DNA from: Candidatus Poseidonia sp.
Lineage (GTDB): Archaea; Thermoplasmatota; Poseidoniia; Poseidoniales; Poseidoniaceae
Assembly: GCA_030829545.1 (NCBI GenBank)
Contig: JAURAI010000007.1
Span: forward strand, 1-64,000
Length of the DNA stretch: 64,000 nucleotides
Direction of reading: 5' to 3'
The position numbers and the translations under genes were made by a program. This document shows, piece by piece, positions 15,611 to 23,448 of this stretch (positions within the stretch are counted from its first letter, which is position 1; the number at the start of each line of letters is the position of its first letter). The notes beneath the pieces were generated by a model that did no database searches, had not been told where the DNA came from, and saw only the letters and a program-made list of their open reading frames with translations.

Positions 15611-17185
15611 TCAGTTCAGACGCTCTTCTCGTTCGCGCTTCTTCGCACCTACCTCGCGCAGGAGTCGTTCTCGAAGCGCTTCGTGCAACCACATGCCATC
15701 CTCCAGTTCGAGCAAGAGGCCGTGCTTGAGCATGTTTTCGGGCGGAGGTCCGTCCCATCCAACACTCGTAGCGAGCGTCTCCCACGGAACAGGGGCTTGA
15801 GATACGGCGAGAGTCGCTAAGAGTTCCCGCTCCCCATCAGGCAAACGGAGTAAGATTTCCTCGTCGAGAAAGCGCAACCAATCTTTGTGTGTTGGTTGCC
15901 CGTACAATTCCAGCAATTCCAATGCCAGCGGGTGGCCGCCCGTGGCTGCGTGAACTTCCTTCGCAGAGGGTTTGCCGTCATCTTCAATGGTGGAGAGCCA
16001 TGTTTCAGTTGCCTTCAACGACAGGCCAGTGAGGGGCAATTCTCGGACTCTGTCACGGATGTGGACATCCCTTCGGTCGTATACATCCATTTCTGTTCGG
16101 GAAACGAAGACCACTCGAAGCGGGGCTTTTTGCGCAACCTGTAGCAAGGAGCCGAGAAGATGGCGTGCCTGTTCACTGATGTGATGGATGTCGTCAAGTA
16201 CGATGAGCCAATATGGAGGGGGTCCGCCAGCCTGGTCTTTGAAACGTTCTCGGATGGTGTTGGCATCGGTCATGTATGCAAGCAATCGACGCCTCCATGC
16301 ATCGACATCCATTTCCGCACCAGGAGATAGGGGCAGCGTCTCGATGATGTGGTAGGGGTCATGGTATTCGTCGATACCGAAACGATGCAGAAGACTGGTC
16401 GCAAGCCCCAGTGCTCGATCCCAAGGTTGGCATGTATACCAGCACACCGAAAGGTAAGGGTCGTCTTTCATGTGTTCATGGAGCCAATGTGCCACGAGTG
16501 TTGACTTCCCGATTCCCGCAATACCGTGAATGACCATGCAAGGATGTCGGTCTGAAAACCATGTCCTGAGTGTGTCAAGTTCGCTATCCCGCCCGTAGAC
16601 AGGGCGCGTTGCCGGTGGTGCATTGGCATAGGTAGCGTGAACGCCGACGAGTGGAGTCAGACGACCAGGGGGAGGAGTTTGGTCTGCAGTCCCATGTTTG
16701 CGAATGTTACCGAAGCGAATATCTCCATAGGTGAGCACGCCTTCATGTTGGGCGTGGAGGAGAATTTGGAGCAAGGTAAGTTCAGTTTTGAGAACTCCCG
16801 AGGCTTCCGATGCTTTGACTTCGAGGAGGTCGCCATCGACATTACGCAAGAGAATTTTCGTATCTGATAATTCACTGTGACGTCGTTTTGAAGCCTCGCG
16901 TCCTTCGTCGGTCAGCTGCCACGTTTTTTGTCGTCGTTCATCACCTTGCACGGCGCGTGTGTGTTCTTCTACCAACTCTTCCTTGAGCAATTGCCGCATC
17001 GTTCGACTCACGTTAGGAGGGTGCTGGGCGCAGGCTTCCGCAATACCGGGGCGCGTCATCGCAGCGGGAACGAGGTAGCGATCGGCCCATTCAACATTGG
17101 CCAACAAGTGAAGGAGGATTCTGTCGCGGGCAGCGACATTCACCTTTGGTATGTCTCCCCCCATGGTTACCGCTAGTCCGTCCAT
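15611..17185 (-). CDS. Winged-helix regulator with STAND (AAA/NACHT-like) ATPase domain
   Basis: A 524-residue predicted signalling ATPase. The N-terminus (about 15-90) is a MarR-like winged helix: LVPAAMTRPGIAEACAQHPPNVSRTMRQLL, with a charged wing. Two short linkers follow. The ATPase starts near residue 200 with a typical entry GRDSELDTLRTW, Walker A GIAGIGKST, Walker B YWLIVLDDI, and a sensor segment RVVFVSRTE. The C-terminal third has LALELLELYGQ and a second winged-helix-like part. This layout is that of STAND-type switches, which couple nucleotide binding to DNA binding or oligomerisation. The target is unknown. It is divergent from the WD40/TSP3 surface protein gene (91 bases between), which is a natural candidate for its control. 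Confidence 0.8.
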   Translation of the reverse strand: MDGLAVTMGGDIPKVNVAARDRILLHLLANVEWADRYLVPAAMTRPGIAEACAQHPPNVSRTMRQLLKEELVEEHTRAVQGDERRQKTWQLTDEGREASKRRHSELSDTKILLRNVDGDLLEVKASEASGVLKTELTLLQILLHAQHEGVLTYGDIRFGNIRKHGTADQTPPPGRLTPLVGVHATYANAPPATRPVYGRDSELDTLRTWFSDRHPCMVIHGIAGIGKSTLVAHWLHEHMKDDPYLSVCWYTCQPWDRALGLATSLLHRFGIDEYHDPYHIIETLPLSPGAEMDVDAWRRRLLAYMTDANTIRERFKDQAGGPPPYWLIVLDDIHHISEQARHLLGSLLQVAQKAPLRVVFVSRTEMDVYDRRDVHIRDRVRELPLTGLSLKATETWLSTIEDDGKPSAKEVHAATGGHPLALELLELYGQPTHKDWLRFLDEEILLRLPDGERELLATLAVSQAPVPWETLATSVGWDGPPPENMLKHGLLLELEDGMWLHEALRERLLREVGAKKREREERLN

Positions 17186-17250
17186 GTGTTCAAGACTTCG
17201 TGTTTTCCAAGAACCGTGATGTTTTGTTTGAACATATCTCCAACAACCCC

Positions 17251-17256
17251 TTTAAA
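17251..17256 (+). promoter_or_regulatory. TATA box of the WD40/TSP3 surface protein gene
   Basis: TTTAAA centred about 24 bases before the ATG at 17277, preceded by a C-rich stretch. The spacing points to a leaderless transcript. It lies in the 91-base gap shared with the divergent STAND regulator. Confidence 0.5.
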
Positions 17257-17276
17257 CTGACAACGAGTCGGGAATC

Positions 17277-20200
17277 ATGGCATGGGCAAAACCGTCAATT
17301 TCGGTTGTGAAAACAAAATCCACCCTCCTAATATTTTTGTTCCTTGTTTCGTTGTTTAGTCTCGCAGCACAGGCCGCGGATTCGGACGGCGATGGCGTCC
17401 TCGATTCCGCCGACGATTGCCCTTGGGCTGCAGGAGATTCATCGGTCGATAAGGATGGCTGCCCCGATCGCGATGGCGATGGAACTTCGGATTACAACGA
17501 CGGGTGGGCAATCGGTAACCCGAACTACCAAAACGAATTCACTACCAGTTCAAGCAGTGATTATTACGGCGTCGAGTACTCTCCGGACGGCGAATTCATT
17601 GTCACCGGTTCAGAAGACGGCTTCGTTCGTATTTGGAACGCCAGCACGTGGACCAATGTCCGCTCGGTAAATACGGGAACCGATGTCAACGGCGTGGACT
17701 TTTCTCCTGATGGTCAATACGTAGCCGCAGCGCGTAATGACGACAGCATTGACATCTACTACAGCAGCAATCTGACCTCCATCCACGGCAGCATCAGCGT
17801 CGATGTTGGAGGCGGGGACCAAGTGAACGCTGTCGAATTCTCTCCCGACAGTTCGAGCGTGGCCGTCGCTATCGGCCGCTCAGGAAATGGAGGCACCAAT
17901 GGGGAAGTCGCCGTCATTTCGGTGGGGACAGGCGCTGAATTGTACGCCGTTAATCCAAACGGTGAGGACCGCTTTTACGACGTAACTCACTCGCCTGATG
18001 GCCGTTATCTGGCTCTTGCTGCAGAAGGCGAGATTTACATCGTCAACACCACCTCCCGAGCAACGACATGGACGTTCACAAATCCACCAGACACAGTCAA
18101 CTCACTCGCATGGTCACCCGATGGCAATTACATTTCGATGTGCGGCGGTTGGGAAGGCTCCTCCGCAAGTTTCGACATGTACCAATACGCCAACGGAGCA
18201 TGGTCTCGGATATGGGAAAAGACCACCACGACCTCATGCGCTTCCACCACATTTTCCAGCGACGGCTCCCAAGTGATTGCGGGCATGCATTGGTATCAAG
18301 CAGACGGAGCTACGGCTCGAGTGTACGAGTCCAACACTGGCACACAGGTGGACTCCTTTAGCGGCCCTCGCCCCGGAGGTTGCACTTCTGGCAACAACAA
18401 CAATTGCGGCACCATCTACGGCGTAACGTGGAGCCCAGACGGCACTCATATTGTTACAGCACACGGACGCAACGACGAAGGCGTCTACTATTGGTTTGCA
18501 GACATCGATGAGGACAACGACGGCTACAACACCACGGACCAAGGAGACGGCATTGTTGACGCGTTCCCATCGGAAGGGACTCAATGGGATGATACGGATG
18601 GCGATGGCTATGGCGATAACCCAGCCCCTGCTTACCAACCCGATGCTTGCCCATCCGTTCCAGGGACCTCCACAGAAGATCGTTATGGCTGCGTTGATAC
18701 CGATGCCGATGGATGGTCTGATGCAGGTGATTGGGCACCAAATAATCCCGACCAATGGGTCGATGCAGACGGAGATGGTCGAGGCGACAACTACCTTTTC
18801 GAGTTGAATGAGTACCAAATCCACGTCAATCAGAGTGGTGACGCCTTCCCAACAGATTCCAGTCAATGGAACGACACCGACGGCGACGGATTTGGCGATA
18901 ACTTCGACAATGCATCGTGGCAAACCGATCGGCCTGCCGCATGGCCTGGTGAATTGCTTTCCCTTACCAACCTCACCGACGCCTTCCCGCTTGACCGAAC
19001 CCAATACCTCGATTCGGACGGCGATTGGGTGGGTGACAACCAAAACAGCGACCGACCAGACGGATGTCCCAACCATTGGGGTGATTCACAATACGACCGT
19101 CTTGGCTGCCCCGACAGCGACGGCGATGGATATTCAGACCCGACGCCAGGATGGCCATCAACTGGCGATTGTTTTGGCGCAGATGCCTTCCCGGATGACC
19201 CGACACAATGGTGTGATGAAGACGGTGATGGTTTGGGTAGCAATGCCAGCGGTACAAATGCCGACGATTGTCCCTCAACAGCCGGAACTTCCTACGTTGA
19301 CAGGAAAGGCTGTGCTGACCGCGACGGAGACGGTTACTCCAATGCAGGTGACCCCTTCCCAGATGACGCTACTCAATGGGCTGACCGTGACGGTGATAAC
19401 CGTGGTGACAATCCAAACGGAACCAATCCAGACGCCTTCCCTGACGACACCAGTCAATGGAAGGATTCGGATGGAGACGGCTACGGTGACAATCCCGGAG
19501 GTACCAACGGAGATAGCTTCCCGAGCGACTCAACTCAATGGAGCGATGAAGACGGTGACGGCTACGGCGACAACCTCGATGGCATCAACGGTGATGTGTG
19601 CCCGATGGAATACGGCGAGTCCTTTGAAGAGGTCACACGCGGTTGCCCTGACTCAGATCTCGACGGCGTCACAGACCCCGTTGATGCATTCCCCGACGAC
19701 CCATTCCAATGGGCTGACGCTGATGGCGATGGCTATGGGGACAACACGCTTGTGCCGAGCGGTGATGACTGTGTGGATGTATTCGGGAAGTCGTTTGAAA
19801 AGGGGCGGCAAGGTTGTCCTGACGCAGATTTAGACGGGTATGCAGACGTGGATGATGCCTTCCCTGAAGACTTTGAACAATGGATTGACACCGATGGCGA
19901 CGGATGGGGTGACAATTATTTCTTTACCAACACAACCGTTGCAGATGAAGAAAATACGCTTTTGAGCCTCACCCTGCGTGAACAGCGCGGTGATGCCTTC
20001 CCCGAAATCATCACCCAGTGGTCAGACGTCGATGGAGATGGCTGGGGTGATAATTTAAGCAGTTTCAATCGAGTTGATAATTTCCCACTCCGTGTCTCCC
20101 AATGGAATGATTTTGACGGTGATGGCTACGGCGATAATGCAGTCTACACGCCCTTGGGCGCTGAAGAAGGGGCTCTCCCTCTTGCTGCCTACCAACCGGA

Positions 20201-20732
20201 TGAATGTCCAAAGGTACCGGGAACTTCGACCATTGACGTCTTTGGCTGCCTTGATTCCGACGGGGATGGCGTTTCAGACCTGAACGACCCGTGTATTTGG
20301 GATCCAGAAGTCTCCGAAGGCGCACGAACTGTTGTCACATGCAACATCAAGGCCGATCCTTCTCTACAAGCAACAGAGGATGAAGGAGAGTCGTTGCTCT
20401 CTTCAAACGTGAGCACGCTCCAGTTCATGGGTGGAGCTATTATCTTCCTCTTGGCTCTCATCTTCGTCGCTCAAATATCAAAGGCTGCAAGCCGCAGAAA
20501 GGCCGTTCAAGCCAAACGCCAAGAGCAAATGGTGCAGGAATCCTTCGGTGAGGAAGAAGAACGCCGTCAGGCATGGATCCAACACTATGTCGCACAGGGG
20601 AATTATGCCGAAGCCAGATCACTTGGCTGGGAAGGAACCGAAGGGTTGCCTGAATGGAAGCAACATGAATTGCAACAAAAGGCCGCACAAGAAGCAGCAA
20701 TTCCAACCATGTTTGACCTTGAAAATCTGTGA
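17277..20732 (+). CDS. Giant surface protein: seven-bladed WD40 propeller plus thrombospondin type 3 repeat array
   Basis: An 1151-residue membrane-anchored exported protein. Residues 1-34 form a signal peptide ending AAQA. A short TSP3 segment (DSDGDGVLDSADDCP) precedes a beta propeller at about 90-405, in which seven SPDG-type blade motifs can be counted, the first being YSPDGEFIVTGSEDG with FVRIWN. Residues about 408-1010 are a long array of DxDGDGxxD calcium-binding repeats, many followed by DAFP...TQW. A membrane helix lies at about 1045-1068, and a charged tail of about 80 residues (RRKAVQAKRQEQ) stays inside. The propeller would face outward on a stiff calcium-bound stalk. Function is unknown; adhesion or sensing of polymers is possible. 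No archaeosortase-type signal is seen. Confidence 0.85.
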   Translation: MAWAKPSISVVKTKSTLLIFLFLVSLFSLAAQAADSDGDGVLDSADDCPWAAGDSSVDKDGCPDRDGDGTSDYNDGWAIGNPNYQNEFTTSSSSDYYGVEYSPDGEFIVTGSEDGFVRIWNASTWTNVRSVNTGTDVNGVDFSPDGQYVAAARNDDSIDIYYSSNLTSIHGSISVDVGGGDQVNAVEFSPDSSSVAVAIGRSGNGGTNGEVAVISVGTGAELYAVNPNGEDRFYDVTHSPDGRYLALAAEGEIYIVNTTSRATTWTFTNPPDTVNSLAWSPDGNYISMCGGWEGSSASFDMYQYANGAWSRIWEKTTTTSCASTTFSSDGSQVIAGMHWYQADGATARVYESNTGTQVDSFSGPRPGGCTSGNNNNCGTIYGVTWSPDGTHIVTAHGRNDEGVYYWFADIDEDNDGYNTTDQGDGIVDAFPSEGTQWDDTDGDGYGDNPAPAYQPDACPSVPGTSTEDRYGCVDTDADGWSDAGDWAPNNPDQWVDADGDGRGDNYLFELNEYQIHVNQSGDAFPTDSSQWNDTDGDGFGDNFDNASWQTDRPAAWPGELLSLTNLTDAFPLDRTQYLDSDGDWVGDNQNSDRPDGCPNHWGDSQYDRLGCPDSDGDGYSDPTPGWPSTGDCFGADAFPDDPTQWCDEDGDGLGSNASGTNADDCPSTAGTSYVDRKGCADRDGDGYSNAGDPFPDDATQWADRDGDNRGDNPNGTNPDAFPDDTSQWKDSDGDGYGDNPGGTNGDSFPSDSTQWSDEDGDGYGDNLDGINGDVCPMEYGESFEEVTRGCPDSDLDGVTDPVDAFPDDPFQWADADGDGYGDNTLVPSGDDCVDVFGKSFEKGRQGCPDADLDGYADVDDAFPEDFEQWIDTDGDGWGDNYFFTNTTVADEENTLLSLTLREQRGDAFPEIITQWSDVDGDGWGDNLSSFNRVDNFPLRVSQWNDFDGDGYGDNAVYTPLGAEEGALPLAAYQPDECPKVPGTSTIDVFGCLDSDGDGVSDLNDPCIWDPEVSEGARTVVTCNIKADPSLQATEDEGESLLSSNVSTLQFMGGAIIFLLALIFVAQISKAASRRKAVQAKRQEQMVQESFGEEEERRQAWIQHYVAQGNYAEARSLGWEGTEGLPEWKQHELQQKAAQEAAIPTMFDLENL
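18501..20296 (+). repeat. Thrombospondin type 3 repeat array inside the surface protein gene
   Basis: About 600 codons made of degenerate units with GAYGGYGAY-rich coding for DGD, each followed by G-Y/F-G-DN and DAFP...TQW. The repeats are conserved in protein more than in DNA, and they create long spurious open frames on both strands. Confidence 0.85.
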
Positions 20733-20790
20733 GGTTTCACACACCGATTGTACCGCTGCCCTTTCAAGGGAGAACAGGCTATGACATCAC

Positions 20791-23355
20791 ATGGACGAGA
20801 AGCCGACAGGCCGCATGTTAGTGATAGCGGGTCTTCTGCTCGCATCGCTATTTGTTGGTGTAGCCCACGCAGAAACCGGCGACCTGCGTCTTGAAATCAA
20901 TTATGAAAACCCTCCTAACCAAGCATGGTTTGACCTTGACAACCAGCTGGTCATCACACCGTCCTTTGTCAATGATGGTGGAGATGTGGCAGTGGATAAC
21001 GACCCCTCTTGCGATGTGGTCCTCAATGTCTACAACAGCACTGGAGTACAACTTATTGATGGTTCAGAGGCATGCTTGGAAAAATCCCGTGCCATTGACC
21101 TTTTCTCCGGAGAAACACACACCTTTGACGCCCTTACATGGTCGATGAAAGATGCAGAGGGCGATTGGTTGGAATCGGGCACCTACACGGTCGAAGCCTA
21201 CCATTCTGTAACAGGTCTCTCGCAATCTCTTTCAGCACTGATTCAGACTCCTGTTGCGCTGCCCGCTGAAGTAGAATACTCTGTTCAAATTGCTCACAGA
21301 AATGATTCTCAGAGTGGACCAGCCATCTACCAAATCAGTGCACTCAATCCCACCACTTCGAAGGTGTCACTCGCAGAGTTGCCCCCATGTTTCCTTGAAA
21401 TCCAAATCGGGCCAACCTCTGAACTCGGACCTGCATGTTTTGCAGACGTTGTTGACCTTTTGCCAGGTGAAATGCTTCAAGTAAGCCATGTCCTCGTTCA
21501 TGAAGACGTTAACACCAGTCTTCGTGTTTCCTCACCCGGTGATGATTTCGTCTACACCACCGAGGTTGAAGGGCAGTCTTTTTCCTCAACATCACTCGAT
21601 GCCACGTTGACGTTGGAAGTCAGCGACCGTGACCTGCTCGTCTACGGTCAAGGTGAAACCTTCGTGAGTGAATTGATCTTAGAAAACACTGCTTCAACTT
21701 CTCAGCGTATTGATTTTACATCATCCTGTAAAGCAGAATATTGGGTATTGAATGATTTTGGCGAAGTGGTCTACGACAGCCGTGAAACCAAACCGTGTCA
21801 AACGATTGATTTGGAACTCGAACTGGTGGATGAAGAACGCTTCACACTCTCTCAATGGGCCTTTGACCAAAGCGATGCTTGTTTGGTGACGCCGGGAATC
21901 TACACCGTCGTTGCCGAACTCCCTGAGTACGGCCTCTCGGACAGCGCAACGCTCCGCTTTGCCGACATCATGGACAATCCCTGCTCAACCAACGACGGCC
22001 TCAACATTGATTCGACTCTAACTTGGACAGGTGATGACCAGTTTGAGGTAGAAATTGCTCTTGACAATACCGGGCAAGAGCGCTACATTCGCATGGTAAA
22101 TCCGTGTTCGTTTGAGGTTGATTTCACCGATCAGGAACAGACTTCCCTCCATCGCTTCCAAACCTTGTGCGGGGATTATGACGGTCGCAAAATCTTGGTT
22201 CCGACGGGCGAGCGCGTTGTTGAATTTGAAACCCTTTCAGTGCAGATGACTCAGGAAGGCCAAGCCATTTTGCCGGAAGGCGACTATATCCTTGACATTC
22301 ACCTTACATCATCTCCTCGAACCACCACCTCCTTTGACTTCACTTGGTCAACCGCAGACAAAGAGGTGACAGAAGAAAATGAAATTGACCAGGTCGTAGA
22401 AACCTATCAAATCACAGGCCAGTGGATTGGTTTGCTCACAGAGTTCGGAACCTGCTGGATGCTTGAGGACGCTGATGAGACTTACTTGCTTGCCAACGCT
22501 CGTACACTTCCTTCATGGACACCACAATCGTCCATGGAAGGCCTCTATGTCGTCCATGACGAGGTATCAGCACCAGCGTGTCAAGGATTCAACGCTCCGT
22601 CAGTCGCTTTGGTTGAGGTTCAGCTCGAGCGCAACATCGTTACAGAATCTACTGACGAATCTGTTCAGGAGAATGAAGTGGTTCCAGCAGTTGTCCAAAA
22701 CGAGCAAGATGTCATCGTTCCTGCCGTATCTGCAATTGTCACCGTTTCTCTTCTCTCCATGCTCTTTGCAGTAGCAGCGACCAATGAAAGCCTCCGCATT
22801 CCCTCAACACTTGCTGGCTTGTGGTTCCTTGGCTTGATGGGGAAGACACACGAAACCACCGACGGACGTTATCAGCGCGGACGATTGATGGGATACCTCA
22901 CTGCAAACCCTGGATGTCATTTCAGAGCCTTGATGAGTGCGCTTGAGATGAGCAATGGACAAATCACCCACCATCTCCGAATTCTGGAAGCTGAAGAAAA
23001 CATTTGGCGTAAAAAAGACGGTCGTTTGGTGCGCTATTACCCGTTGACCAATCAGTTGCATCCGAACACCAATGAAGACGATTTACCGGTCCCAGCACTC
23101 TCCCCAGACCCGAACAGCCTGCAGGGGAAAATCCTCGGCCTTCTTGATCGAGACGGCGACCTCGGTCAATTCCCGACCCAAGCCGAACTGGCAAAACGCC
23201 TTGAAAAAAGCCAACAGTTGATTTCTCACCACTTACGAACACTGCAGAAGTATGGACTTGTAGAGCGCCGAAAGATGGGCGTTAAAAACCGATACAAACT
23301 CACAAGAGAGGCCATTTTCCTCTTGGAAACGAGCGAAGATTTCCCTCGCGATTAA
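20791..23355 (+). CDS. Membrane-anchored transcription regulator: large outside domain and two winged helices
   Basis: An 854-residue protein with a signal peptide (about 1-27, LLLASLFVGVAHA), an outside region of about 600 residues, a hydrophobic span at about 645-685 and a cytoplasmic C-terminus with two winged-helix domains. The outside region consists of repeated beta-rich units with paired cysteines and phrases such as DLFSGETHTFDALTW and LVPTGERVVEFETL, resembling BsuPI-type immunoglobulin-like domains. The first wHTH (about 692-755) contains CHFRALMSALEMSNGQITHH, and the second (about 778-845) contains TQAELAKRLEKSQQLISHH. Both are ArsR/MarR-like. The design is a one-component receptor linking an outside signal directly to DNA. 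It follows the WD40/TSP3 gene after 58 bases, so the two are probably co-expressed. Confidence 0.82.
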   Translation: MDEKPTGRMLVIAGLLLASLFVGVAHAETGDLRLEINYENPPNQAWFDLDNQLVITPSFVNDGGDVAVDNDPSCDVVLNVYNSTGVQLIDGSEACLEKSRAIDLFSGETHTFDALTWSMKDAEGDWLESGTYTVEAYHSVTGLSQSLSALIQTPVALPAEVEYSVQIAHRNDSQSGPAIYQISALNPTTSKVSLAELPPCFLEIQIGPTSELGPACFADVVDLLPGEMLQVSHVLVHEDVNTSLRVSSPGDDFVYTTEVEGQSFSSTSLDATLTLEVSDRDLLVYGQGETFVSELILENTASTSQRIDFTSSCKAEYWVLNDFGEVVYDSRETKPCQTIDLELELVDEERFTLSQWAFDQSDACLVTPGIYTVVAELPEYGLSDSATLRFADIMDNPCSTNDGLNIDSTLTWTGDDQFEVEIALDNTGQERYIRMVNPCSFEVDFTDQEQTSLHRFQTLCGDYDGRKILVPTGERVVEFETLSVQMTQEGQAILPEGDYILDIHLTSSPRTTTSFDFTWSTADKEVTEENEIDQVVETYQITGQWIGLLTEFGTCWMLEDADETYLLANARTLPSWTPQSSMEGLYVVHDEVSAPACQGFNAPSVALVEVQLERNIVTESTDESVQENEVVPAVVQNEQDVIVPAVSAIVTVSLLSMLFAVAATNESLRIPSTLAGLWFLGLMGKTHETTDGRYQRGRLMGYLTANPGCHFRALMSALEMSNGQITHHLRILEAEENIWRKKDGRLVRYYPLTNQLHPNTNEDDLPVPALSPDPNSLQGKILGLLDRDGDLGQFPTQAELAKRLEKSQQLISHHLRTLQKYGLVERRKMGVKNRYKLTREAIFLLETSEDFPRD

Positions 23356-23411
23356 CCCTTGAGTTCCATCGCACTTGGGCGGCATGAGGCGGGGATTTCA
23401 TAGCGTATTGG

Positions 23412-23435
23412 CCACTGGGCGAAGTTGTCCAGTGG
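23412..23435 (+). promoter_or_regulatory. Hairpin-forming inverted repeat before leuS
   Basis: CCACTGG and CCAGTGG form a perfect 7-bp stem around a 10-base loop, ending 13 bases before the leuS ATG. A GGTGA ribosome-binding-like sequence follows the stem. The position would suit a leader hairpin affecting translation, but it could be chance. Confidence 0.35.
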
Positions 23436-23448
23436 GCGGTGAAGGCTG

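Noticed and set aside
18234-20325. Long open frames on both strands within the TSP3 gene, up to 341 codons
   Set aside because: They arise from the repetitive GAY-GGY-GAY codons of the acidic repeats. Their products are low-complexity and have no start signals; the coding frame with signal peptide, propeller and TSP3 repeats is clearly the real one.
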